Shown: positions 11,566 through 23,252 of the stretch, piece after piece
Position numbering within the stretch: the first letter of the stretch is position 1
Layout: every line of letters starts with the position of its first letter
Source of the DNA: Harmonia axyridis
Taxonomy: Eukaryota; Arthropoda; Insecta; Coleoptera; Coccinellidae
NCBI RefSeq assembly: GCF_914767665.1
Contig: NC_059502.1
Location: forward strand, 27,856,812 to 27,920,811
DNA length: 64,000 nt
Reading direction: 5' to 3'
Notes under the pieces: generated by a model
Databases searched by the model: none
What the model saw: the letters and a program-made list of their open reading frames with translations, nothing else
Told to the model about the DNA's origin: nothing
Made by a program: the position numbers and the translations under genes

Positions 11566-14435
11566 TCAAATATGGAGGTCGTTATCCAGGTACTCACTTA
11601 TAGAGTACGGTTCAAGGTTCAGTAGTAGCTGTCGAGTAGCATTCTTAAACTCTCTGAAATCAGATAACGTTTGCAATTTTTTTGGTAGCTTATTGAAGAA
11701 TTTGAGGCACATATATTCAACATTTTTTTGAGTTAACACAAGAGAGCACATGGGAAAATGGAAAGGAAAAATTCGTCGTCTATTATTCAGATTTCTATAG
11801 CCCTCGAAGTAGTGATCATATTTCTTCAGGAAAAGGATACATTTGAAGATATAAAGTCCCGTGGTTGTTAGGATTCCTTGGCTTTTGAAATGCCCTCGAC
11901 AAGATGTTTTGGCGGATAAACCGAGCATGGTTCTCAAGGCTCTCTTCTGAATAACAAAAATTTTTATGATGTCAGAGCTATTGCCCCACATGATAATTCC
12001 ATAAGACAGTACAGACTGAAAATTGGAAAAATACACTGTTTTGAGTAAATCATAGTCTGCTTGTTGTTTCAAAATTCGCAGTGTATAGAGAACAGAGTTT
12101 AATTTACTCCGTATGGAAATTATGTGTTCTGACCAACACAACTGATGGTCTAATATTATTCCCAGAAAATTGGTACTGGTAGATACGTTTATGGACTTTC
12201 CCATAAGTTCAATAACTTCTGGTTTTATGATTTTTGAATGCGATGTACCAAAAATCACACACTGCGTCTTAGCAGAATTTATGTAGAGTTGGTTTTGTAG
12301 ACACCAATTTGAGACTGTGGAAAAAGATCTTCGGGCCACCTCGTAACTCTCAGCAATATTAGGTGCGGTGATCAGTAGGTTCGTGTCGTCTGCGTACATG
12401 TAGCACTCTTCGACGATTGGTGCGATGGAAGGAACATCCCGTTGAGCTTTTTCATGTGTCATAACGTTCTCCGGTAAGTCATTGATATAAATCAGAAAGA
12501 GGAGAGGCCCCATGATACTTCCCTGGGGAACACCAACCTCCAACAACTCATCAGATGACTCGTAGATAATTCCGTTTACCTCAATGGACACTCTTTGACG
12601 CCGGTTTTCTAAGTAACTCCTCATTAGATTTAACTGTTTGTCTCTTATTCCATATTGTTGTAGCTTACGAAGCAAATTATTATGTACCACGCAGTCGAAA
12701 GCTCTAGAAAAGTCGATGAACAGCCCCACCGGGACACCACCTCTCTCCACGGCTTGGAGAATTGAGCGCGTTAGTTCAAAGATCGCAGTTTCTGTACTCT
12801 TGGTCCTCAAAAACCCATGCTGATATTTCGAAAATATGTGAGACTTATGAAAAAATTCAAAAGTCTATCTACTAGTATTCTTTCAAATACTTTGGAGAAA
12901 GAAGTCAACAAACTTATCGGACGATAATTTTCAAGGTCTTCACTGTTTCCTTTCTTATAAAAAGGCTTCACCACTGCTATTTTCAGAGATTGTGGAAACA
13001 CACCTTCTTTAAACGCCTTGTAAATTATATGAGCTAAGGGCTCCGCGATGATCCTGATGGATTTTTTTATGACAGTCATCGGTATTCCGTCATAGCCAAA
13101 GGAGCTTTTATTTTCCATTTTACTAACAGTTTTGATAACCTCTTCTGCAGAAATTTCGAACAGATAAAAGGATCGTAAGTTTTTACTAATCGGACGAATT
13201 TCTGAAACAGAAGTGAAATTAGTGGAACTCTGAGTTTTCAACGTCTTAGATATATCTATGAAATATTTGTTGAATGATTCAGAAAGATGTTGAGGATTGT
13301 CAGATGTTATATGTCCATTACTTTTAGTTTTGCGGCCAGTTATTTGGTTGATTAGATTCCAAACTGTTTTATTTTTATTTCTTGAATTTATTATTTGATC
13401 TCTGATAAAATTAGTCTTATTAATTTTGAGGCTTTTGTCATACAATTTCTTAGTTTCTCTATATAGACCTGAATATTCTTGGCGAAACAGAGACACTGTG
13501 TATAGATAGTCTAGTCGGTGTTTGATATTCATTATCTCTGGAGATCTATCAACATATCTTTTGTGGAAATTCTTAACTTTGATGTTAACAAGGGGAAAAG
13601 CTCTATCGAATATAGATACATATCTTTCGAAAAATCTATCCCAAAGATAATCCACATTATTATTGTTTTGAATAATTGAGTGATCGTTCCAATTTTCGGC
13701 AGAAAGCAATTCCAGGAACTTTTGCATAGTAAATTCATTGATCAATCGAATTTGTTTTGAGTTAATTTTAGAAGCAGTATCTGGAATTGTGAATGAAAAT
13801 TGTTGGGAGGTGTGGTCAGACAAATGAGATTGGATTACAGCAGTTTCGTAGTCTTTCAAATTTGTGATTACATTATCAATGCAGGTTGAAGAAATTGGTG
13901 TTATACGAGTTGGTTCAAAAATAGTTAGACTGGCATTATAACCTTCCAGAAGTGAAATGAATTTTTGTGTTTCTAAATTACAAGAAAGTATATTGATATT
14001 AAAATCACCAGTGATAATATACTGACTATTTTCAGACGTGAGTTTTTGAAGAATTAAATTCATTCTTTCAAAGAATAAATCAATATCACACCTGGGATAA
14101 GTATTTGGTCTATAAATCGACAAAATCACGTAATTTTCTTTACGGATAGAAGCCTCAATAGCAGAACACTCAAAAACATAAGGCACACTCCACCTAACAA
14201 GATCTGCGCGCTCCTTGCAGACAAATTAATTTTTACAATAAATTGCGCATCCACCATGACTTCCAATCGCTCTGCAGTATTTAGATACTAATTTATATCC
14301 TGTCATATGGAGTACATCGAGTTCAGAGTAACTCTGCCAATGTTCTGTGACAGCTACGAAGCATGCGTTATGATTGTTTACAAACTGTTCTAACCTAAGT
14401 AAACAATTTCTTAAAGATTGAACATTTTGATGCAA
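11566..14435 (-). pseudogene. LINE ORF2, endonuclease plus reverse transcriptase, broken
   Basis: The protein nicks the target and reverse transcribes the element RNA. The N-terminal APE-type endonuclease shows VAVTEHW, TGDFNIN, CIDNV and LSDH. The reverse transcriptase shows FGYDGIP, NYRPISLL, FSRAFDCV, GVPQGSIMGPLLFLIY and the catalytic MYADD (about 12390). The frame has a TAA just after the endonuclease N-terminus (14223-14225). It also has a one-base shift near 12840, between VDRLLNFF and SKYQHGFLRTKS. The C-terminal region resembles the fragment at 16205-16520. The upstream end of the ORF2 frame begins at a TTG codon beside the ORF1 stop, with no ATG at the expected place. Confidence 0.85.
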
Positions 14436-14437
14436 AA

Positions 14438-15430
14438 TTATGCATTTTGTATTGTATTCGGTATTTTGCCTCTGTTGAGACGGAATAAAAAATGATTCAG
14501 TCTACTACCTTCAGGCCATAGATCTGGACTTTTTAATGCTTCGAACTTATCAGCTGGAACCGTAATCTTGAAGGATGAGTACTCGCCAGGTCTTTTGGAC
14601 TCCAACTTCTCGCATAAAATACCAGTGAAACCTTTTTTATTGAGATGTTTTATAATCATTTCGGATTTCAGTGTAGGATCCAATTTACAAACGTGTAAAT
14701 ATCCATATTTTGGAACACCTTTAATAGACATTTCTTCAGCTTTTCCACTTCCAACAATAGTTCTGTCACTACGTCTGGATTTTTTGTTTTTAACAAGAAT
14801 AAATTCTTTCTCCTTTTCACCTGCTGACTCGATCACATTTGGAAAAGAACCTACATCCGTCTCCACTTGGATTGTAGTTTCCCTTGATTTCGAGGGCGGT
14901 TTGATATGTTGAGTTTGTTTATTAATTTTGACTTTAGAATCATCTCTTTTAGTTTTATTGTGTTTCACGCTACTATCCACACTTGATTTAATCACGGAAA
15001 ATAAGGGTGGAACCTTGATATTGGAGTCTTCAATATATTTCAGAAGTTTGGTATTGACAGATCTTAGACTCAAAACTTCGTCATGAAGATTAGAAATTTC
15101 AGATTTTAAACTTTCGAACAAAGGTAAAAATAAACTTCTGAAGGACTTAGCATTTATATCTTCCATACTGCCGAGTGATTCATCGATAGGGAGTTTTCTC
15201 GCATCCGATAAACTTTTCTCAATGTTTTCTGTCTTTGAGGTTATGTCCAATGATGAACATTCAACACACAACCAAGATTTGATAGCTCCTGATTTCTTCA
15301 TAGTTTCCAGTTTGTCAACGGTTATATCAACACACTGTGTATGAAAGAAGTGGGTACCATTATTAGAACATGGTATAGATTCGTCACAACGACTAATAGC
15401 TTTAAAACACTTGCTGCACGTAACGGCCAT
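14438..15430 (-). CDS. LINE ORF1 protein with PHD-like zinc finger
   Basis: The 330-residue open frame is intact. Residues 6 to about 58 hold a Cys/His array (CSKC, CSNN, H-x2-C, CVEC) resembling a PHD finger, as in ORF1 proteins of several Jockey/CR1-group LINEs. A likely coiled coil follows at about 105-135 (ESLKSEISNLHDEVLSL), then a basic linker. The C-terminal domain contains YSSFKITVP and WPEGSRLNHF, matching the end of the other LINE's ORF1 (YKSSFKLYVP, WEKGISLNHF). The inferred role is RNA binding and particle assembly. The stop (TAA, 14438-14440) touches the start of the ORF2 frame, which is shifted by -1. Confidence 0.8.
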   Translation of the reverse strand: MAVTCSKCFKAISRCDESIPCSNNGTHFFHTQCVDITVDKLETMKKSGAIKSWLCVECSSLDITSKTENIEKSLSDARKLPIDESLGSMEDINAKSFRSLFLPLFESLKSEISNLHDEVLSLRSVNTKLLKYIEDSNIKVPPLFSVIKSSVDSSVKHNKTKRDDSKVKINKQTQHIKPPSKSRETTIQVETDVGSFPNVIESAGEKEKEFILVKNKKSRRSDRTIVGSGKAEEMSIKGVPKYGYLHVCKLDPTLKSEMIIKHLNKKGFTGILCEKLESKRPGEYSSFKITVPADKFEALKSPDLWPEGSRLNHFLFRLNRGKIPNTIQNA

Positions 15431-15478
15431 CTTGATAATCTTCTTGATCTTGATAAATCTTCAATAAAACAGTGACTA

Positions 15479-16024
15479 GAAAAACCTCCTACGGTAGCCT
15501 CAAAGACGAATCCCTTGAATTCGTTGTTTTGAACACATAAAAACCATTAACGATCCCACAGACTCACGCACGGCGTGTCTTCAAGTAACCAATTATCCTA
15601 CATCGGAGTATGCCCGTGTGTGCGGTGCCTTAGGCGCCCAATCTACCCGCTTACCTAACACCGGGTTGATTCTGCAGGCAGGGCGGATGTAAATTGCGTT
15701 CGGCTTGTTTGCCGACACTATCAATTAAAAGGTCACGTCGAAGTGATTCCCTCTCAAAGTCCCATCATTTCCGACGTTGGCTCTGCACAGGCCGAGATAG
15801 GAATCGACGTGCGGGCGACGAGCACCCACCACCGGTTCATTTGCCCATTAAAAAGATTGTTTGCAAAAAGGGCGCCACTCGGGTTTCTGACGATCAAATA
15901 TTTACACGATCAGCGAGAACGGCATGACGGTATCTGGGTTTTTCATAATCCGTTAGAACGTTTCAGGTGAAGGGGGCTGGCTGGTGGTAAATTATCAGCT
16001 GTGGCAGGGGTTTTGAGACTGAGG
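15479..16024. other. GC-richer block of unknown origin
   Basis: From about 15540 to 15990 the base composition is clearly richer in G+C than its surroundings. Two overlapping short open frames on the plus strand (15694-15927 and 15743-15970) show no recognisable motif. It could be the distal 5' UTR of the adjacent LINE, a fragment of another element, or host sequence. Confidence 0.4.
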
Positions 16025-16204
16025 GTGTACCAGGTTTTTCACCATAATTTGACCCCCCTTTAACTTTGTTACTAAAAGAGGTACAAAAAAATAATGTTTT
16101 CCACAAAAGTTTCACGAAATCGACTAGTGTTTCAAAATGATTTCACAAAACTAAATATATCATGTCATACATGACTCATGTAGGGGGCCTTTCAAGAGTA
16201 ATAA

Positions 16205-16630
16205 CATCTTAACTATATATGGCCTTTACATCTACAGACTTCTTCTCTTTTTACCAAAACAGAACCATTATTTTGAGGAGTGCAAAAATAGAAATAATAG
16301 CCGAAAAATGAACCCTTATTTATTTCCACTTCATTCCTCTACTTTGCGAGAAAAGAACACGCATTATGCAGGTATAAAGTTACTTAATAAACTGCCAAAT
16401 GAGATCCAGAAGATCATGGACTACAGGCTTTTCAAGAAAACAATATATGATCTCGTATTAAAGTGTGAACCATACAGTGTGCATGAATTTGAAATTTTCT
16501 GTAAAGATTATCACACATAGTAATTAATAATTTTTTTTTTATTGTGATTTTGACTTTTTTCATTCTTATTGTTGTACCTTAGTATATTGCAATAATTATT
16601 GAAAATAAATATATATTCTATTCTATTCTA
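16205..16630 (+). pseudogene. LINE 3' end fragment
   Basis: The translation ILTIYGLYIYRLLLFLP, then EECKNRNNSRKMNPYLFPLH, continues to KLLNKLPNEIQ and CEPYSVHEFE. It is colinear with the last about 100 residues of the ORF2 at 11566-14435 (GLYIFKCILFL, FFNKLPKKLQ, LEPYSISEYL). A short 3' UTR with AATAAATATA ends in a (TTCTA)n run at about 16614-16630. It sits inside the dispersed repeat that occupies 16025-17815, so it inserted later than that repeat. Confidence 0.7.
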
Positions 16631-16999
16631 TACAGAGTGGGCAACATATTGATTGAAACTTCAATAGTTTCAAACTTCAAGAACCACCTGGCAAGCTAAG
16701 TAATCAGTTTTCAAGTGGAAGGCTGCGATAATTCAAAATGCCATTTTTTGAGTTATCTCATTGGAAATCACTAAAATGTCTAAAAACATGGTGTATGAAC
16801 TCGTCAATTTTTGAATGCAATGACATTCGACCAAATTGAGAATATAATTTTTTTTTCGTGGATGCACCGCAATGTCATACATTAATTAAAACCCGATCCT
16901 GGCCAATCAAAAGCGAGGTGTAATCGAGTATGAACGTGCAAAGTCGTGAAACAAAACACAAAACGTTAACTAGAATGAATTCAAATATTTGAAATATAG

Positions 17000-17150
17000 A
17001 GAGAGTTTATTGGTGTTCTTACAATTTCAAGAATTGCTTACACAGGTCTCAACTATAATGAAAGATACATAGGTACAAAATGACACAAAACTCATAAAGA
17101 ATAAATAAAAATCATCAATTGTTAATAGCGCTACCTACAGTTGACATAAC
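17000..17150. repeat. Dispersed repeat shared with 60505-60765
   Basis: Both places contain GTTTATTGGTGTT, TTTCAAGAATTG, then TAGGTACAAAATG(A/G)CACAAAACTCATAAA and a closing AGC(G/C)CTACC. The unit is non-coding. It could be a reversed LINE 3' UTR, but I cannot classify it. Confidence 0.5.
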
Positions 17151-17815
17151 GAAACTTAACTTATATTCTCAAAATTGGCAAAACAAAAACTAATCAGTCC
17201 ATTCACCAGGTTTTAAGACATCTTTGCAACGACATACGACATACGTTTGTCATTGAATGAAACTATTCATCAAATAGGCACTACACAGAAGCAGAAAAAT
17301 TTGTAATATTTCCACTTTATGTGAAGAACAATAAAAATAAGAAAGCTAAAAAGAGAGAATATATGGAGTTGCATCAAAATCATTCAATTCCAATTTAAAG
17401 TAGAAACGTTTGTCATATCGTTGCCAATGAGATAACTCAAAAAAAAGGCATTTCGAGTTATCACAGCCTATCACTTTAAAACTGATTACTGAGCATGCCA
17501 GGTACTTCTTAAAATTTGAAACTCTGTGGTACTCATGATAAGAGAGATACACCAAACATATGTTATATATTTGAAGTCAGAGGAAAAAGAACTAGTCAAA
17601 TATAGAAAAATATACAGGGTGTTCTATTTGAAAAAATGAAGTTGCAATCAATATGTTGCCCACTCTGTATATATTTCGTTTTGTGAAATCATTTCAAAAA
17701 ACACTATACGATTTTGTATGAAACACTTTTTTGTACCTTTTTTAGTAACAAAGTTAAAGGGGGGGGGGGTCAAATTATGGTGAAAAACCCGGTACCTACA
17801 AAGGTAATAGGGATG

Positions 17816-19716
17816 TTGCCTATATTCTGAAATTGCCCTTAATTTGTATATAAGCCCTAAATAAACACGGAGAAAATATTTTCATGGAAAATATAGAAAG
17901 TACCAATAAAAAATACGTAAATAAAAAAAGTTTTCAAAATTCCCGCTGAAACGCTCCATTCTGTCACGGTATTAGTTTATCTATGGTCACCACGGTCTGT
18001 CTACGGTCTGTCAAACTGAACTGATATCAGATGAAATTGACAGTCAAGTCGGTTTGTTTATATCATCTGACGTTCTAAACTGAATAGAACACTTTTATAT
18101 TTGCATAATAAATCACTATGCTGATGAACATATGAAAAATCATACATCAACAATAAAATATATTTCAAACTCTTCGTTACTGTACGCAATCCAGAATTGA
18201 CTTATGGATCTGCCATTAATGGGAATTATGAATCACAATCGATGGCTAACTCATCAGTTTTATGTTCCATTTTCAATTTAGCCAATATTTTCCATCGACA
18301 ATGAAATACTCGCCTATTGTTTTCTCGACAATAATATATAGCCTGGTTGTGAATCTTTTGCAATTGCAATTGACGAATAATTTACTATTTAATTCGCAGT
18401 TTGACTAACTCATGAAATGAAATGATACCATTCCCTTCATTTCGTAATTTGAAATTCATAATATGTACTTTTTTTTGATTGATAAATATTGAATAAAATA
18501 ATTACTTTTTTCTATAATTCATTCCATTCATGGAATTTCATTACCATAGGTAATGAGAAAATATATATAAACTATCAACTGATATATCATAATAAGTTTG
18601 TTCAATAACACTGAAAATTTATTCCGAGAATTCTATACAATATCCAACTGAATATAAATTAAAGGATGATGTGTTATCGATGAAAATCATCAATTATACA
18701 TGTACATATTTGAAATGTGTTTCATCAATTGAACTATTTCAGATTGGAATACTCGATATACATTTAAATTAATTGGGGTTTTCATCAGATATTAACCAGT
18801 TCGATTAGAATTCTATTAATTTTAAACTGTAGCACAATTTACTCATGATATACTACTCGTTTTTTCCATTCAATAAAGAATCACAAAGCGATCGAATAAT
18901 TCGAATTCTTTGAGTTTCAGAATCTGAAGAATATTCGAATTGAAAAAAAATAATGGTTATGCTATTCAGTCAAGAATTTTCAATTGAAATAAAAATTATT
19001 TGCCAAGAGATGTGGCATATTGCTTCCTCGCACACCACGGTCAGTTATGCTCGTTATCGTAACAGTATTATCTCCAGAAAAGTTTTAAGTAACGCACAAT
19101 GCGGTCAATCCAGAAGAGCTGAAATACCAAATGTCATCAGAATAGGGGTTGCGTCATTTAATAAAATCAAATAAATTTAGGTTTTCCACATTGAAGGCCG
19201 TTTCTGGTATACTAAAATAGCATTTTCATTACCTTATTTCTCGAATTGAATTTAATAAAACTGATTTAAATTGTGTTAATTTTTATCGACTAGCACGTGA
19301 CTGCGAAGGCCAATCAGGGCAATTCGACGTCATATTACTTAAACGTTTAGAACATAAACAAACCAATCTTATCTAGAACTAGTTTATCTATGGTTTAGAT
19401 GATATAATCAAACCGACTTTACTGTCAATATCAGCTACTGGTATTAACCTCGTTCCTTCTGTCTATCAATTAATACTGAAATCGTCCCTCAAATACTCTT
19501 ATTTATGAAAATAAGCGAATTCCTTCAACGACACCATACTAATTTGAATGACAATTCATTTGTTTGGATTCCGAACACTGACAGTAGAACCAAAAATGGC
19601 GGTGTGTGACGTCACACTAATAGAGCGTATTGTCGTATTCGTAGCTTTTGCTTATGTCTTATCATTTTTTTCAGAGTTTATACAATTTATTATGTTAAAT
19701 AAACTCATATCTATCT
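17816..19716. other. Intron with a pair of inverted repeats
   Basis: An arm at 18020-18070 (CAGTCAAGTCGGTTTG, TATATCATCT) is complementary to 19398-19434 (GATGATATAATCAAACCGAC). The two could bound an element of about 1.4 kb. A second word, TAGTTTATCTATGGT, occurs in direct orientation just outside or beside each arm (17973 and 19379). No transposase-like open frame was seen. GTGACGTCAC occurs at 19606-19615. Confidence 0.45.
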
Positions 19717-20640
19717 ATAAGGTGTGTGAATAAGTCTTTCCCGTTTTTTTTTCAAATTTTGAGCCTTCATTGTGAAAAAATGGTTACAAATGAATTATTG
19801 AAAGTATTGGCCATCGCTAGCTACAACTTCTCCCCATCTTTCTGGCAACATACGAATCCCGTTGCGAAAAAATTCGACCGGTTTGGCCTCTATCCAGTCA
19901 TCCACCCATTTTTGGCTTCCTCGTAGGAATGGAAGTGCTGGTCAGCCAGACCATGCGTCATCGATCTGAAGAGATGGTAATCAGACGGAGCAATGTCTGG
20001 ACTATACGGCGGGTGGGGTAGGACTTCCCATTTGAGCGTTTCTAAGTATGTTTTCACCGGATGTGCAACATGTGGGCGAGCATTGTCATGTTGCAAAATA
20101 ACTTTGTCGTGCCTGTCGGAGTATTGTGGCCGTTTTTCTCGCAGTGCGCGGCTCAAACGCATCAATTGTCGTCGATAGACCTCGCCTGTGATCCTTTCAT
20201 TCGGTTTCAGAAGCTCATAGTAAACCACACCTAGCTGGTCCCACCATATACAGAGCATGAGCTTGGCGCCATGAATATTTGGCTTGGCCGTCGATGATGA
20301 TGCATGGCCGGGTAGTCCCCATGATTTTCTTCGCTTCTGATTATCGTAACGGATCCATTTTTCATCGCCAGTCACGATACGATGCAGAAAACCCTTTCTT
20401 TTATGTCGCTGAAGCAGCTGTTCGCAAGTGAAAAAACGCCGTTCGACGTCTCTCAGCTTCAGTTCGTACGGCACCCAATTTCCTTGCTTTTGGATCATTC
20501 CCATGGCTTTCAAACGCTTGGAAATGGTTGTTCGGTCAACTCCCAATGCTTCAGCAAGTTCTTCTTGCGTTTGACACGAATCTTCATCAAGCAAAGTCGC
20601 CAATTCTTGATCTTCAAAGATTGATATCTTCTAGGGTTGA
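19717..20640 (-). mobile_element. Mariner element, 5' end missing
   Basis: The 3' terminal repeat, starting TAAGGTGTGTGAATAAGTCT, lies at 19717. An identical end occurs at 63454, which fixes the boundary. The opposite end is lost: sequence similarity to mariner stops near 20640, just upstream of the second HTH motif, and no matching terminal repeat was seen. This is a truncated copy that could not transpose by itself. Confidence 0.8.
19890..20603 (-). pseudogene. Mariner transposase, N-terminally truncated and frameshifted
   Basis: This is a DD34D transposase fragment of 237 residues. It begins in the second HTH (QTQEELAEALGVDRTTISKR), continues through WVPYELK and contains GDEKWI (first D), QHDNARPH (second D) and PPYSPDIAPSDYHLF (third D, 34 residues after the second). 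A single-base loss near 19910 converts the expected EEAKKWVDDWIE into EEAKNGWMTG and ends the frame early. The copy at 63454-64000 keeps the correct frame there. About 100 N-terminal residues are absent. By its motifs it is a mariner of the mauritiana/vertumnana kind; the subfamily is not certain. Confidence 0.85.
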
Positions 20641-21756
20641 CATCAAAACGAACAGAATCCCTATAAATTGACTTTGCCTTCCCTCACGATAACGTTAATA
20701 GATTAATGAAGCCCATCACTTGAATTTATGACAGTTCATTTCCAAGAAAACGATCATTCCACATGGCAAGATGTGACGAAACTCAACATAAATTTATTAA
20801 AACTTTAGGCGAAGTATATACCGATCCACTTAGGCAATATGTCAACGATACAAACACCATTAAATTCCCGAACGTCTCCCCTTTATTGCATCCATCAAAA
20901 TTAATACGGTCATGAAAGTAGAAAGCCCGAATTAATTCCAAATGAATTTGAATATTTTACCGGTAGCAGGCGAGGTGATCCTGGTAGACGTCGACCAGAA
21001 TAGATTAGCCAACTTTCGTAAAGCTGGGTCAGTAAAATGGGAATTGACAAGAAAGGGTTGGAAATTTTTAATGCATCTTCATTAGTAGGCTAGTTGAACA
21101 ATCTAATCTGACAATTACGGTTATTGTATCATCCTTAGAGAAGCTGTCGATTTCACACGAGAGTAGAGATTCACGGCTTGACTTGATATTCAAGCTACAT
21201 GACTTGGCTTCACTTGAAATCAAGTCGAGTTCAAGTCAAGTAGTAGTTTTTCAATTTCATTTCAAATCAAGTATTTATTTATCGAGTACTTGATAAATAA
21301 AGTATATCAACCTACTTGATTTTTAGCAGTTTTATTGTGTAGTGTGCACATCAATTAAAAATTTATGTAATGAGAAGCAACCATGCAAAAAACACTTTCA
21401 TTTATTTAACTCATTTTATAAAAGAACCAGAAATATCAATCAATATCACTATCAACTATTTCAAAATGGAAACAAAAATTAAATCACTATAAATTGCAAC
21501 AAGAAAAATATGAAAATACGTTTTTTTTTAATATTAAGAAACCTCCAAGCTTTATTTTTGATTATATGATTAGGCTTTAAGGTTCTGCTAGCTTACCGTA
21601 AAACTAGCAGAACCCGCGCCATCTCCGAAATTTTTATAGCAAAATCATATATTTTCTCAACAGCCGTACGCATATGTTCAGTTCCTCTTATTTCCATCCA
21701 GCATTTTCACTCTTTGTTCGATGATCTGATTGGTGGCGTTGTCGCATTTGTTATGT
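20641..21756. repeat. Intron with a CAAGT/ACTTG-rich block
   Basis: Between about 21175 and 21330 the words TCAAGT and ACTTGA recur many times in both orientations. A palindrome of 10 pairs around AGTACT lies at 21273-21302 (TTTATTTATC and its complement). Clusters like this occur in the subterminal regions of hAT-type elements, but no terminal repeats or transposase were found. The remaining sequence holds nothing I recognise. Confidence 0.4.
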
Positions 21757-23252
21757 AACAGGCCAATTGGAAAGTCCCCTATCTATCATAGTAAAACACA
21801 TTTTTTTGACAAAATTCGATTTTATTATTCAACATAGCATAGCCTTTGAGGGCGATACAGCGATTTAGCGATCTTTCAACTTCTCGATACCATTTTTGTA
21901 GTACGATTTGTCTTTCGCTTCAAAATGGTCCTCAGTTTCAGCGATTACTTCTTCATTGGCGCTAAATTGCTTTCCAGCGAGCAATCTTTCGAGGTCTGAG
22001 AAAAGGAAAAAGTCGCTGGGGGCCAGATGTGGCGAATACGGTGGATGCAGAAGCAATTCGAAGCCCAATTCATGCAATTTTGCCATTGTTGATGGTCGGG
22101 CCCTTCTGGAGGTAATCAATGAATATTAAATCTTGCGCATCCCAGAATACTGATGCCATAACCTTGCCAGCTGACTGCCGTGTTTTTCCTTGCTTGGAAT
22201 TCGGTTCATCGTGTGCAGTCCACTCAGCTGACTGTCGATTGGACTCCGAAGTGAAATGATGGAGTCATGTTTCATTCATTGTCACAAACCTACGCAAAAA
22301 TTCAGGTTTATTGCACTTAAACAGCTTCAAACACTGCTCAGAATCATTAACACGTTGTTGCTTTTGATCGATTGTGAGCTCGCGTGGCACCCATTTTGCA
22401 CACAGCTTTCTCATGTACAAATAATCGTGAATGATATGATGTACACGTTCAGATGATATCTTTACAATGTCTGCGATCTCGATCAACTTCACTTTACGGT
22501 CATTCAAAATTATTTTGTTAACTTTTTTGATTTTTTCGTCAGTCTTTTGGCCGTCCACTTCGTTCGCCGTCTTCGGTGCTCATTTCACCACGGTTAAACA
22601 TAGCATACCAATGAATGATGGTTGATTTTCCTGTTGCAAACCCCAGAAATTCTTCATCAAGCCAAGATTTTGCTTCAACTATATTTTTTCCTTTCAAAAA
22701 GCATTTTATCAGCACACGAAATTCTTTTTTTTCAAATAACAAAAGTAGCTTCACTCGCAACGCAATATCTCACAAACAAATGGCCGGACTGCTGTCAAAT
22801 TTTGACACGTATCGTTTGAAGGTTGGTACTAACTACAGTGACTTGATAAATCACTGTGGCGACAAGCGTAGTCTCGTTTTTGATTGACTGAGCCTAAATA
22901 TGGTGGCTTTTTGTTTACATTTTCCATTTATCTGATTTTTGGGATTTATTCAAACTGTAAGGTCGATTTCATTAAGTCACTGTAGTATTCTTCAGTTAAA
23001 TAAATTTCTTTTATATACAATCAAATATTATCAGACCCAATAATTTTGATTTTGACGTGTTTCTGTTCAGTTCAGTGAATTGTATTCTCAAGTTTTATGG
23101 TTCTATGTCCCAATTCGCCATTTCAGGCTCAATTTGAACTAATTGTTGCTACTATGTTTAATTAAGTCAATATAGTACTAACTTAACATCATATGGATTT
23201 AATACTAGCACTGCCATCTATGCATCAGACTAGGGACTTTTCAAATGGCCTA
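21757..23252 (-). mobile_element. Irritans-type mariner with deletion
   Basis: The terminal repeats CAGGCCAATTGGAAAGTCCC (from about 21759) and, on the other strand, AGGCCATTTGAAAAGTCCC (from about 23250) mark both ends next to TA. The transposase remains lie in three pieces on the minus strand. The N-terminal HTH region is 22539-22760 (KKEFRVLIK, SGRPKD). The second HTH and linker are 22265-22558 (KLIEIADIVKIS, LCAKWVPREL). The C-terminus is 21865-22119 (HPPYSPHLAPSDFFLFSDL, ANEEVIAE). The sequence closely resembles the Himar1/irritans group. The central catalytic part between FVTMNET and TMAKLHELG is mostly deleted, removing the second catalytic Asp, so the element is dead. Confidence 0.85.

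Larger units (their letters stand above)
11437..15478 (-). mobile_element. Near full-length LINE (PHD-ORF1, Jockey/CR1 group)
   Basis: This is a two-ORF non-LTR retrotransposon on the minus strand. ORF1 is at 14438-15430, ORF2 at 11566-14435, the 3' UTR is about 125 bases, and the (TTA)n tail lies at about 11446-11462. The 5' end is not defined and probably lies near 15.48 kb. It shares its gene plan with the LINE at 38766-42830, and a 3' fragment at 16205-16630 is related. One in-frame stop and one frameshift in ORF2 make this copy inactive. Clade assignment within the Jockey/CR1 group needs a tree. Confidence 0.85.
16025..17815. repeat. Foldback copy of a dispersed repeat with a LINE fragment inserted
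   Basis: Both outer ends carry the same unit in opposite orientation. GTTTTTCACCATAATTTGAC starts at about 16032, and its complement ends at about 17790. The next words (AACTTTGTTACTAAAAGAGG, then GAGTGGGCAACATATTGAT) also occur in both arms. Inner arms (about 16680-16760 and 17420-17535) contain AAGTGGAAGGCTGCGATAA-like and GAGATAACTCAAAAAA words that can pair. The plus-sense arm is interrupted at about 16165-16630 by the LINE 3' fragment. Related copies lie at 28609-28872 and 44365-44912. No protein is encoded. Confidence 0.65.
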
